Origin: Spirosoma oryzicola
GTDB taxonomy: Bacteria > Bacteroidota > Bacteroidia > Cytophagales > Spirosomataceae
DNA: 64,000 bases
Assembly: GCF_021233055.1 (NCBI RefSeq)
Contig: NZ_CP089538.1
Location: forward strand, 101,001-165,000
Reading direction: 5' to 3'
The notes below the pieces were generated by a model. It searched no databases, had not been told where the DNA came from, and saw only the letters and a program-made list of their open reading frames with translations. Both the position numbers and the translations under genes were made by a program. Positions 35,130 to 42,577 of this stretch are shown here, one piece after another (position 1 is the stretch's first letter; the number at the start of each line of letters is the position of its first letter).

Positions 35130-35666
35130 ATGGAAGACCCAAAAGTACCTTTTGCCGATACTACGGCTCGTCGGGCTCAATTGATGGCTGCTACTGAGCG
35201 GTTTAAATCGTCCATTACAGATAGCGTAGATTCGATTAAAGACGACGCTTCTGAAATCGGGAAAACAGCCGCGTTTGTAGCAGGTGTTGGTTTAGCCGTA
35301 TATTTGGTCGTAAATGCTATTCTGCCAAAGTCTGATGAGTACCGATACGCTGAAAAGTATGGTGAACCAGAAGATCGTGATTTTTCGTACGAAGAGTATG
35401 ACGAAGATGAACCATCGAATGCGCATCCTACTCAAAGAGCAATAAAGCAGCAAGCAAAAAAGACACAAAAATCAGCTGCCGCAAGTGGTTTGATCGGGGG
35501 TTTAATTACCACTGTTCTGACAAATATTGCTCGCGAGCAGCTAACCGGCTTTTTAGCTCGTATCCGTCAGAATAATGCGATCAATCCAACCGCAGACCCC
35601 AGGACCGGAGGACAATACCACGCCAAGGCAACTACTGAGCCTGCGCAATACACTACGCAACTATAA
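35130..35666 (+). CDS. Small single-pass membrane protein (YtxH/YqjD-like organisation)
   Basis: 178 residues. An amphipathic helix (about 18-45; ATERFKSSITDSVDSIKDDA) precedes a membrane segment at about 50-66, an acidic patch (YEEYDEDEPS), a Lys/Gln-rich stretch and a second weakly hydrophobic helix at about 118-140. The family was not recognised; the layout resembles small stress-induced envelope proteins. Its last 92 bases overlap the start of the GGGP synthase gene in another frame, so the two are translationally close. Confidence 0.65.
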   Translation: MEDPKVPFADTTARRAQLMAATERFKSSITDSVDSIKDDASEIGKTAAFVAGVGLAVYLVVNAILPKSDEYRYAEKYGEPEDRDFSYEEYDEDEPSNAHPTQRAIKQQAKKTQKSAAASGLIGGLITTVLTNIAREQLTGFLARIRQNNAINPTADPRTGGQYHAKATTEPAQYTTQL

Positions 35667-36393
35667 ATCAGCTGGTCGAAAATCACTGGCCGTCTTGCTT
35701 GATCCCGACAAGATCAAGCAAGATGAGCTTTCAGCACTAGTAACTCGCGCCGACCAATTCGCTGTTGACTTCTTTCTCGTCGGTGGTAGTTTAGTTACGG
35801 AATACATCCACAAGGAAGTTATTGCTACCATTCGCCAGCACACCGACATACCCGTGATTTTGTTTCCGGGTAATCCGTTACACATCGAACCGTCGGCCGA
35901 TGCTATTCTTCTGCTTTCACTTATTTCCGGTCGGAACCCCGAGTTTTTAATAGGACAGCATGTTATTGCTGCACCCCTTCTCAAACGAAGTGGTTTAGAG
36001 ATACTGTCGACTGGTTACATGCTGGTTGATAGTGGAACTCAGACTACCGTTTCGTATATTAGTGGCACCACTCCCTTGCCGCACGACAAGCCCGATGTAG
36101 CGGCCTGCACGGCCCTGGCGGGCGAAATGCTTGGTCTACAGATCATGTATTTAGACGCGGGAAGTGGAGCACGCTGGCCAGTACCGCCTGCGATGATTGC
36201 TGCTGTTCAAGCCGTAGTCGATTGCCCCGTTTTAGTTGGGGGAGGAATCAACTCGGGCGAAAAAGCATACAACGCGTTGAAAGCAGGAGCCGATGTTATT
36301 GTTGTAGGCAACGGTATTGAGCAGAATCCAGAGCTGCTCCCTGAATTAGCAGCCGTTGTGCGGGAGTTCAATCAATCAGTAGTGCAAGCGTAA
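35575..36393 (+). CDS. Geranylgeranylglyceryl/heptaprenylglyceryl phosphate synthase
   Basis: 272 residues. TIM-barrel prenyltransferase of the GGGP synthase/PcrB family: LAVLLDPDKI at about 38-47, DFFLVGGS, VILFPGNPLHI, LDAGSGA and the phosphate-binding VGGGINSGEKAYNALKAGADVIVVGNGIE at the end. It joins a prenyl diphosphate to glycerol 1-phosphate, the first ether-lipid step in archaea; bacterial group II enzymes of Bacteroidota make the same bond but the final lipid is unclear. The ATG at 35575 is the only one upstream of the conserved core, which gives a 92-base overlap with the previous gene and about 30 unconserved leading residues. The next gene starts 4 bases after the stop. Confidence 0.93.
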   Translation: MRSIQPQTPGPEDNTTPRQLLSLRNTLRNYKSAGRKSLAVLLDPDKIKQDELSALVTRADQFAVDFFLVGGSLVTEYIHKEVIATIRQHTDIPVILFPGNPLHIEPSADAILLLSLISGRNPEFLIGQHVIAAPLLKRSGLEILSTGYMLVDSGTQTTVSYISGTTPLPHDKPDVAACTALAGEMLGLQIMYLDAGSGARWPVPPAMIAAVQAVVDCPVLVGGGINSGEKAYNALKAGADVIVVGNGIEQNPELLPELAAVVREFNQSVVQA

Positions 36394-36397
36394 ACGT

Positions 36398-36829
36398 ATG
36401 AAAAACATTGCTTTAATCATTTTGTGCATCTTTGGCACAATTGGTTTATTTACACCAGGTTCTGCCGTTGCACAAGGACGCAATGAACCTGTTTTTACGG
36501 TAGCTGAGCAGCAACCGGAGTTTCCGGGAGGAAATACGGCACTAAGTCGCTACCTGGCCGAAAATATTAAGTTTCCTAACTCCTTGTCGCGTAGAAATTA
36601 CAATACCGGACCGGTTTCAGCCAAGTTTATTATTGGTAAGGACGGAGTCGTGCGTGACGTACGCGTTACATCGAAACCACTCGATAAAAAGACCCAGAAA
36701 GGAATGCAGGACTTCATGACAACCATTATCTCGGCCATCGAAAAAATGCCGCGCTGGCAGCCCGGCGAGGTTAATGGGAAGCCAGTCGCCGTTTTTTATA
36801 CACTGCCGATAGAAGTAAGTATGCAATAA
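36398..36829 (+). CDS. Secreted TonB C-terminal domain protein
   Basis: 143 residues. Signal peptide at about 1-25 (ends SAVAQ). The rest is one TonB C-terminal domain: EQQPEFPGGNTALSRYLAENIKFP, a central GPVSAKFIIGKDGVVRDVRV and the late MPRWQPGEVNGKPVAVFYTLPI. It lacks the membrane anchor and Pro-rich linker of TonB, so it cannot transmit energy itself; in Bacteroidota such free domains are common and of unclear function. It lies 4 bases after the GGGP synthase gene and is probably the last gene of that operon. Confidence 0.88.
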   Translation: MKNIALIILCIFGTIGLFTPGSAVAQGRNEPVFTVAEQQPEFPGGNTALSRYLAENIKFPNSLSRRNYNTGPVSAKFIIGKDGVVRDVRVTSKPLDKKTQKGMQDFMTTIISAIEKMPRWQPGEVNGKPVAVFYTLPIEVSMQ

Positions 36830-36830
36830 A

Positions 36831-36870
36831 CGAAAAGAGCCAGTCACTACTAACTGGCTCTTTTCGTTTT
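36831..36870. terminator. Terminator between convergent genes
   Basis: Perfect 14-bp arms (36831-36844 and 36853-36866) followed by T4 on the plus strand; the A-run serves the minus strand. Confidence 0.85.
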
Positions 36871-37795
36871 AGACGTTCATCAGTGATTCCCGGCGACGCA
36901 TCTTGCCCGCAGGAATACCAAACATCATCTTAAAACGACGGCAGAAGTAAGCGGTATCCTTATACCCAACTTCCGCTCCAATAGCTCGGATGCTCTTTTT
37001 GCTCGTACGTAGAAGACCGACGGCTGCTTCCATCCGCTGGTATTCGATATAATCCTGTGGATTAATACCCGTCAGCATTTTGAAGTACTGTCCAACGTAA
37101 TCTTCCGAAACGTTAGCAACGTTGGCCAACACCTTGTTTGACAGATCGCCACCTAGGTTTTCCTTGATGTAAGCGAAAATATCGATTAAGCGCGGATCTT
37201 TAAAATAAGTACTGTTGGTTACCAGCTGTTCGACGAACAGACGGTTCTTAAGGATGTACCGAACAACTTCAATAACGATTTCTTCGGTCTTGATCTTAAC
37301 GATACGACCCTTACCCGCAAGATCCGTCATGTCCTCGGCCAGAATCTGGTCGATTGTATTCGCCAGGTGATCTTCCCGTTTGATGATGAAAGGCGGTACA
37401 TCGAGTGAGTTGAAGAAGTTCACCGAGTCGAAAACCTTAGCCTCGAAGGACACATACCCAAACGAATTAGGCAAATGCCCGATCAGTTTTGGATCGTGGT
37501 TTCCTTCCCAGTACGATTCCCGGTGCGTCATAAACTCCTCGTTGGAAACCGTTTTAGAACTGGTAGGGTCTCCATAGGTAACCGTCACGTGCTTTCCACC
37601 CGGAATAAACAGCATATCGCCTACGTTAACTTTAACGCGTTCTTCGCCGATGGATACCTCGCCATTATATAAGATCAGCAACGTGTTTTCAACATCATAG
37701 AAGTTTCTGATGGTGATAGGTTGCAAAATCCGAATGTTACGGGCCTTAATAAACTTCACGCCCAGTGATTCAATTATTTTATTGTAGTCTTCCAT
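36869..37795 (-). CDS. AraC-family transcriptional regulator
   Basis: 308 residues. The first part (about 1-170) is a cupin-like effector domain (VKVNVGDMLFIPGGKHVTV). The C-terminal about 100 residues contain the two helix-turn-helix motifs of AraC: LSNKVLANVANVSEDYVGQYFK and the canonical IRAIGAEVGYKDTAYFCRRFK. It should bind DNA and respond to an unknown ligand or state. No neighbouring gene is an obvious target; the acyl-CoA dehydrogenase gene follows upstream on the same strand, 172 bases away and separated by a terminator. Confidence 0.93.
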   Translation of the reverse strand: MEDYNKIIESLGVKFIKARNIRILQPITIRNFYDVENTLLILYNGEVSIGEERVKVNVGDMLFIPGGKHVTVTYGDPTSSKTVSNEEFMTHRESYWEGNHDPKLIGHLPNSFGYVSFEAKVFDSVNFFNSLDVPPFIIKREDHLANTIDQILAEDMTDLAGKGRIVKIKTEEIVIEVVRYILKNRLFVEQLVTNSTYFKDPRLIDIFAYIKENLGGDLSNKVLANVANVSEDYVGQYFKMLTGINPQDYIEYQRMEAAVGLLRTSKKSIRAIGAEVGYKDTAYFCRRFKMMFGIPAGKMRRRESLMNV

Positions 37796-37890
37796 AGCTG
37801 AAAGGAAAGTGCGCGTGAATGCTACATGCTTTCAAAGTTGCACAAAACTAATAATTTGTACAAAACTAATACAAGTATAAAAGTTTCCAA

Positions 37891-37932
37891 AAAATAAAAA
37901 AATAGTGCGTATTCTTATTGAACACGCACTAG
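37891..37932 (-). terminator. Terminator of the acyl-CoA dehydrogenase gene
   Basis: On the minus strand, a stem of about 8 pairs (37924-37931 with 37903-37910) is followed by a long T-rich tract (37902 down to 37890). Confidence 0.8.
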
Positions 37933-37967
37933 CCCTTTGAAAAAATTCTATTTTATTAGGAATAGAG

Positions 37968-39137
37968 TTAGCGAATGAGTTCACGCGCTATAACTAGTTT
38001 TTGGATTTCGGACGTACCCTCATAAATCTGAGTAATTTTGGCGTCACGCATCAGACGTTCTACGTGGTATTCCTTTACGTAACCGTAGCCACCATGAATC
38101 TGTACAGCCTCTGTGGTAGCCCACATGGCAACATCCGAAGCAAATAACTTAGCCATAGCAGCCGCCTGAACGTAATCGCCGTGTTCGTCTTTTATCCGCG
38201 CTGCCTTATAAACCAAAAGCCGGGCTGCTTCAATTCTGGTGGCCATTTCGGCTAATTTGAATTGAATAGCTTGGTGGTCAAACAGTTGTTTGCCAAATGA
38301 TTTTCGTTCCTGTGCGTACTTAAGCGACAGTTCGTAAGCACCAGCCGCAATACCCAGTGCCTGGGCAGCTATACCAATGCGTCCACCGTTCAGGGTCGAC
38401 ATGGCGAATTTAAAGCCAAATCCGTCTTCGCCAATTCTATTTTTTTTAGGTATTTTAACGTCAGTAAACAACAAAGAATGGGTGTCGGAAGCGCGAATCC
38501 CCATCTTGTCTTCCTTCTTTCCTACGACGAAACCAGGTGTTCCTTTTTCGGCAATCAGACAGTTGATACCGCGGTGTTTTTTTTCGCGATCCGTCTGCGC
38601 AATGACCAGACAAACACTGGAGGAGTTACCGTTTGTGATCCAGTTTTTTGTACCGTTTACTAAATAATAATCTCCTTTGTCTTCCGCCGTCGTGGTTTGT
38701 GACGTTGCGTCGGAGCCTGCTTCGGGTTCCGAGAGGCAAAACGCGCCGATGATTTCACCAGCGGCCAGTGGTGTCAAATACGTTTGTTTTTGCTCCTCAG
38801 TACCGTACGCTTCAAGGCCGAAACAGACAAGCGAGTTGTTTACCGACATGATCACGGAGGCCGATGCGTCTACTTTGGAAATCTCTTCCATCGCCAGTAC
38901 GTACGATACCGTGTCCATTCCGCCACCGCCGTATTCGGGCGAAACCATCATGCCGAGGAAGCCCAATTCGCCCATGCGTTTTACTTGCTCTGCTGGAAAC
39001 CGGGCTTCGTTATCGCGCTCGATAATGCCAGGCAGCAGTTCGTTATGGGCGAAATCACGGGCGGCTTCCTGTACGGCGCGGTGTTCCTCCGACAAATTAA
39101 AATTTAATCCCTCTAGTCCAAGCGCTGCCGTTGCCAT
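37968..39137 (-). CDS. Acyl-CoA dehydrogenase (short/medium-chain type)
   Basis: 389 residues, the normal length. FAD-dependent enzyme of fatty-acid or amino-acid acyl-CoA oxidation. Visible signatures: CLSEPEAGSDATSQ (first family motif), KNWITNG, and the C-terminal MRDAKITQIYEGTSEIQK with the catalytic base expected at E373. The position of that Glu fits short-chain/butyryl-type enzymes, not isovaleryl-type. The MaoC-like hydratase gene lies 92 bases upstream on the same strand, a plausible functional neighbour. Confidence 0.95.
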   Translation of the reverse strand: MATAALGLEGLNFNLSEEHRAVQEAARDFAHNELLPGIIERDNEARFPAEQVKRMGELGFLGMMVSPEYGGGGMDTVSYVLAMEEISKVDASASVIMSVNNSLVCFGLEAYGTEEQKQTYLTPLAAGEIIGAFCLSEPEAGSDATSQTTTAEDKGDYYLVNGTKNWITNGNSSSVCLVIAQTDREKKHRGINCLIAEKGTPGFVVGKKEDKMGIRASDTHSLLFTDVKIPKKNRIGEDGFGFKFAMSTLNGGRIGIAAQALGIAAGAYELSLKYAQERKSFGKQLFDHQAIQFKLAEMATRIEAARLLVYKAARIKDEHGDYVQAAAMAKLFASDVAMWATTEAVQIHGGYGYVKEYHVERLMRDAKITQIYEGTSEIQKLVIARELIR

Positions 39138-39229
39138 CTGAGTGAATTGGTTTTTTTCTTGTGATGATCGTCTACCTTAACGTAGGTAAAGATAAAAAAA
39201 ACCTAGATAAATAGTATGCTTGCATACTA

Positions 39230-39700
39230 CTATTCAAACAACAGTACGATCAATTCGGCTACGCAAGCTGGCTTTTGCTCACCTTCTACTTCAAATACAC
39301 ATTCGATAATGGCCCGTGTCCCTGATGTGTCCTCGTTATCATTCTGCGGTTCAGCATGGTGTAGCCAGCCTTTCATGCGCAGTTGGCTGCCGACGGGTAC
39401 GGCATTCGAAAAGCGGATTTTGTTAGCGCCGTAGTTGACGGCCATCTTTACAGAATCGATCTGGTACAATTCGGCTAGTAACTTAGGAGCCAGCGAAAGC
39501 GTTAAAAAACCGTGCGCAACAGGCGTTTTGTAAGGCGATTCCTGCTTGGATCGCTCGGGATCGGTATGAATCCACTGGTTGTCGCCAGTCGCCTGAGCAA
39601 AGAGGTCAACGGCTTCCTGCGTAATGGTCATGTATTGTGTTTCGCCGAGCGATTGACCAGCGTGAGCCGCGAATTCGGCTAAGTTTGTGAAGTGTTGCAT
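39230..39700 (-). CDS. MaoC-like (R)-specific enoyl-CoA hydratase
   Basis: 156 residues from the ATG at 39700; the frame continues 6 codons upstream only from a TTG. A single hot-dog domain with the hydratase pair D40 and H45 (ATGDNQWIH) and PVAHGFLTLSL. Family members hydrate trans-2-enoyl-CoA to the (R)-3-hydroxy form. Adjacent to the acyl-CoA dehydrogenase gene in the same direction, which suggests a shared acyl-CoA pathway. Its start is only 35 bases from the divergent hydrolase gene. Confidence 0.9.
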   Translation of the reverse strand: MQHFTNLAEFAAHAGQSLGETQYMTITQEAVDLFAQATGDNQWIHTDPERSKQESPYKTPVAHGFLTLSLAPKLLAELYQIDSVKMAVNYGANKIRFSNAVPVGSQLRMKGWLHHAEPQNDNEDTSGTRAIIECVFEVEGEQKPACVAELIVLLFE

Positions 39701-39735
39701 AGTTATTTTGAGGGACAACGTTCAACTTTGTCGCT

Positions 39736-40548
39736 ATGACGAGAGCTGCCGATGTTGACCTATTTACGTTTGAAAATAACCAACTGGCATACCGTCGATT
39801 TGGTTATGGGCCAATCACACTATTGGCTTTTCACGGCTTCGGACAGACTGGGCAGGTATTTGCCAAATACGAAAATCTTCTTGGTGACCGATATACCCTG
39901 TTAGCCATCGATCTGTTTTTTCACGGTAGCAGTCAGTATCGGAGTAATCACTTGTTAACGAAAACTGTTTGGCAACGCTTGATTGACGCATTTTTACAGG
40001 CAAACGCCGTTGATCGTTTTTCGGTGGTGGGTTTTAGCCTGGGGGGACGGTTTGCGCTGACAACCGCCGAATTGTTAGCTAGTCGCGTCGATCAGCTGAT
40101 TCTTATTGCTCCGGATGGTATTACGCCGAGTCGTTGGTACAAGTTAGCAACGGGTTCTTCCCTGGGCAGACGGTTGTTTCGGTTTGTGTTGACTCATCTA
40201 ACGTTTTTAAGCACCATCGGTCATTTTTTGACACGGGCGGGGCTGCTGAATCGAACATTGATGCGCTTTGTTGAGATCTCGCTCGACACGCCCGAACGTC
40301 GCAATTTGGTGTATCAAAGCTGGACTCAGTTTCGGCTTATTTTTCCTGACCTTGAGCGGGTCGGTGATTTGATTAATGAAATGCGCTTAGAGACCCATTT
40401 TTTTATGGGCTCTTTCGACCGGATAATACCAACCAGTTATGTTCTCCCGCTTACAAAACGACTCTATCAGTTCGAATTGACAATCGTCAAGACAGGCCAC
40501 AATTTGCTTATAGAGCTGGCGGGTGAACGGCTGGCAAAGCAGGTGTGA
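39736..40548 (+). CDS. Alpha/beta hydrolase
   Basis: 270 residues with no signal peptide. The oxyanion region is AFHGFGQTG, the nucleophile elbow GFSLGG with S101, and the late FDRIIP and GHNLLIE supply the Asp and His. It belongs to the broad epoxide hydrolase/haloperoxidase-like group; substrate unknown. It is divergent from the MaoC gene with a very short shared promoter region, and its 3' end nearly meets the convergent TVP38 gene (8 bases). Confidence 0.85.
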   Translation: MTRAADVDLFTFENNQLAYRRFGYGPITLLAFHGFGQTGQVFAKYENLLGDRYTLLAIDLFFHGSSQYRSNHLLTKTVWQRLIDAFLQANAVDRFSVVGFSLGGRFALTTAELLASRVDQLILIAPDGITPSRWYKLATGSSLGRRLFRFVLTHLTFLSTIGHFLTRAGLLNRTLMRFVEISLDTPERRNLVYQSWTQFRLIFPDLERVGDLINEMRLETHFFMGSFDRIIPTSYVLPLTKRLYQFELTIVKTGHNLLIELAGERLAKQV

Positions 40549-40556
40549 GAATGGCT

Positions 40557-41228
40557 TTACTTCAAGGCTCGTTGGATCACCTGCCACAAGCCCGCAATCG
40601 ACACAATGACAAGGACAACGATAATGATCTGCGTCCAACTGCTTTGGTTTGGGTTTTCCAGTAGCGTTCGGATCTCACGCGCTTCGTGGCCCGACCAAAT
40701 CGCAAGTAACGTTCTGGGCATCATACCTAGCAGACCGCCCAGCAATATGTTTTTCAGCTGAGCTCCCGAAAGAGCAAACAGTAGATTCGTAAGCCCGAAG
40801 GGAAGAATAGGGGAGAGCTTGGCGAAAAAAATAACTTCCAGTTCTTTGTTCAAAATTCGGTCGAGTACCGATTGTGCTTTGGGATTTCGGCGTAAAAAGC
40901 TCAGAAAGCGTTCATGATCGAGCCAGCGTACGAGGAGGTTGATGAACAGAATACCTCCCATGTTGACCAGAAAAAGCGGAAGTACGGCCTGCCAACCCAG
41001 AAAATAGCCAAAGATTAACGCCAGCATGGTCGGTGGCGTCAATGCGGCAGATGTGATTGCGCACAGAAGCGTAATACCGGCCCATTGCCAGGCTGTAAAA
41101 CCGGCAATGTCTGACTCGTGAAGAATCGCGTAATAAGTCAGTAAAGACGTAAACACAATAGGCGTTACCGACATCAGGATGCCAGCAATAACAGGCCCGG
41201 TAAAGTGCTTTAGAATGGATGATTTCAC
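40557..41228 (-). CDS. TVP38/TMEM64 (VTT domain) family membrane protein
   Basis: 223 residues with five or six hydrophobic segments. The VTT/SNARE-associated domain is visible at about 65-190: GYFLGWQAVLPLFLVNMGG, the FFAKLSPILPFGLTNLLFALSG core and LLGGLLGMMPRTLLAIWSG. DedA/VTT proteins are thought to flip or recycle lipids across the inner membrane; the exact role here is not known. Convergent with the hydrolase gene. Confidence 0.9.
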   Translation of the reverse strand: MKSSILKHFTGPVIAGILMSVTPIVFTSLLTYYAILHESDIAGFTAWQWAGITLLCAITSAALTPPTMLALIFGYFLGWQAVLPLFLVNMGGILFINLLVRWLDHERFLSFLRRNPKAQSVLDRILNKELEVIFFAKLSPILPFGLTNLLFALSGAQLKNILLGGLLGMMPRTLLAIWSGHEAREIRTLLENPNQSSWTQIIIVVLVIVSIAGLWQVIQRALK

Positions 41229-41314
41229 GATATATCAAACTGCCAGACACCTGTTCTGGTTTGGTTTCTGTAACCTGGTCGTTTATCTACTGACTAGTTT
41301 TACTACTTTAGGAC

Positions 41315-42454
41315 ATGAAATTCGGAACCAAAGCCATCCATGCCGGTATTGAGCCGGACCCTACAACGGGTGCTATTATGACACCCATTTACCAGACATC
41401 GACTTATGTACAGGAGTCGCCGGGCAAGCATAAAGGGTACGAATACGCCCGAACGCAGAACCCGACCCGAACGGTGTTGCAAAATAACCTGGCCGCTCTT
41501 GAAAACGGCAAACATGGCATTTGCTACTCATCGGGGCTTGGTGCGACAGACGCTATTCTCAAACTGTTCAAACCCGGAGACGAAATTATAGCCAGCAACG
41601 ATTTATACGGTGGCACGTACCGAATCATGGTGCGCGTCTTTCAGGAGTTCGGGCTTACGTTCAAATTCGTTAGCCTGGATAACCCCGCCAATCTGGAAGC
41701 GGCTATTACGCCAGCTACCAAAATGGTCTGGATCGAAACGCCTACAAACCCATTGTTACGGCTGGTCGATATCACTGCGATTGCGGCTATCACCAAACAA
41801 CGGAACATTCAATTGGTGGTCGATAACACGTTTGCATCGCCGTATTTGCAGAATCCACTTGATCTGGGTGCCGATATTGTGATGCATTCGGTTACCAAAT
41901 ACCTCGGCGGTCACTCCGATACAGTTATGGGCGCTATTGTGCTCAACGACGATGAGACGGCCCAGCGGTTGGCATTTATTCAGAATGCCTGCGGTGCCGT
42001 ACCGGGTCCACAAGATTGTTTCTTGGTACTGCGGGGTATCAAAACGCTGCACGTTCGGATGCAGCGGCACTGCGAAAACGCGTTGAAAGTCGCTCAGTAC
42101 CTGCAACAACATCCGAAAGTTGGTTTAGTGCATTACCCCGGCCTTGAATCGCATCCGGGTCATGAACTGGCTAAAAAGCAGATGCGTGGTTTTGGAGGAA
42201 TGCTGTCGTTTGAACTGAAAGGCGATTCGATGCCGGAAGCCGTACGGGTGATGGAAAGCTTTGCCGTATTCTCGCTTGGCGAATCGCTGGGGGGTGTTGA
42301 ATCACTATGTACGCACCCGGCTAGTATGACGCACGCTAGTATTCCGAAGGAGGAGCGGCAGAAAAACGGCTTAAAAGACACGCTTATCCGGCTTAGTGTC
42401 GGTATCGAAGACGTTGACGACTTGATTCAGGATTTGGAACAGGCCATCGGGTAA
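41315..42454 (+). CDS. Trans-sulfuration enzyme (cystathionine gamma-synthase/lyase type)
   Basis: 379 residues, PLP-dependent Cys/Met metabolism family. The PLP lysine is K195 ([11 protein letters not shown]). Other family blocks: [14 protein letters not shown] at the start, [37 protein letters not shown] and the late SLGGVESL. Such enzymes make or cleave cystathionine or homocysteine; the sequence does not distinguish synthase (metB) from lyase (mccB/CTH), so no symbol is given. Single gene with an 86-base leader and a long hairpin after the stop. Confidence 0.92.
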   Translation: MKFGTKAIHAGIEPDPTTGAIMTPIYQTSTYVQESPGKHKGYEYARTQNPTRTVLQNNLAALENGKHGICYSSGLGATDAILKLFKPGDEIIASNDLYGGTYRIMVRVFQEFGLTFKFVSLDNPANLEAAITPATKMVWIETPTNPLLRLVDITAIAAITKQRNIQLVVDNTFASPYLQNPLDLGADIVMHSVTKYLGGHSDTVMGAIVLNDDETAQRLAFIQNACGAVPGPQDCFLVLRGIKTLHVRMQRHCENALKVAQYLQQHPKVGLVHYPGLESHPGHELAKKQMRGFGGMLSFELKGDSMPEAVRVMESFAVFSLGESLGGVESLCTHPASMTHASIPKEERQKNGLKDTLIRLSVGIEDVDDLIQDLEQAIG

Positions 42455-42482
42455 GACTGAATTAGCCAGTGACCCAGCCGGG

Positions 42483-42550
42483 TTTGCGTGATTTAGGTGA
42501 ATACGCTGATCGAACTTCGAAATCATCGTCACTCACCTAAATCACGCAAA
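42483..42550. terminator. Long inverted repeat between convergent genes
   Basis: Perfect 18-bp arms (42483-42500 and 42533-42550) around a 32-base loop; no T-run. Confidence 0.6.
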
Positions 42551-42577
42551 TCTCGCCGGGCCGCCGGGCGGTTTGGA

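Noticed and set aside
34645..35666. Prophage remnant because of the holin-like protein
   Set aside because: No integrase, endolysin, structural or terminase genes are near; holin-X-like proteins are common chromosomal envelope proteins.
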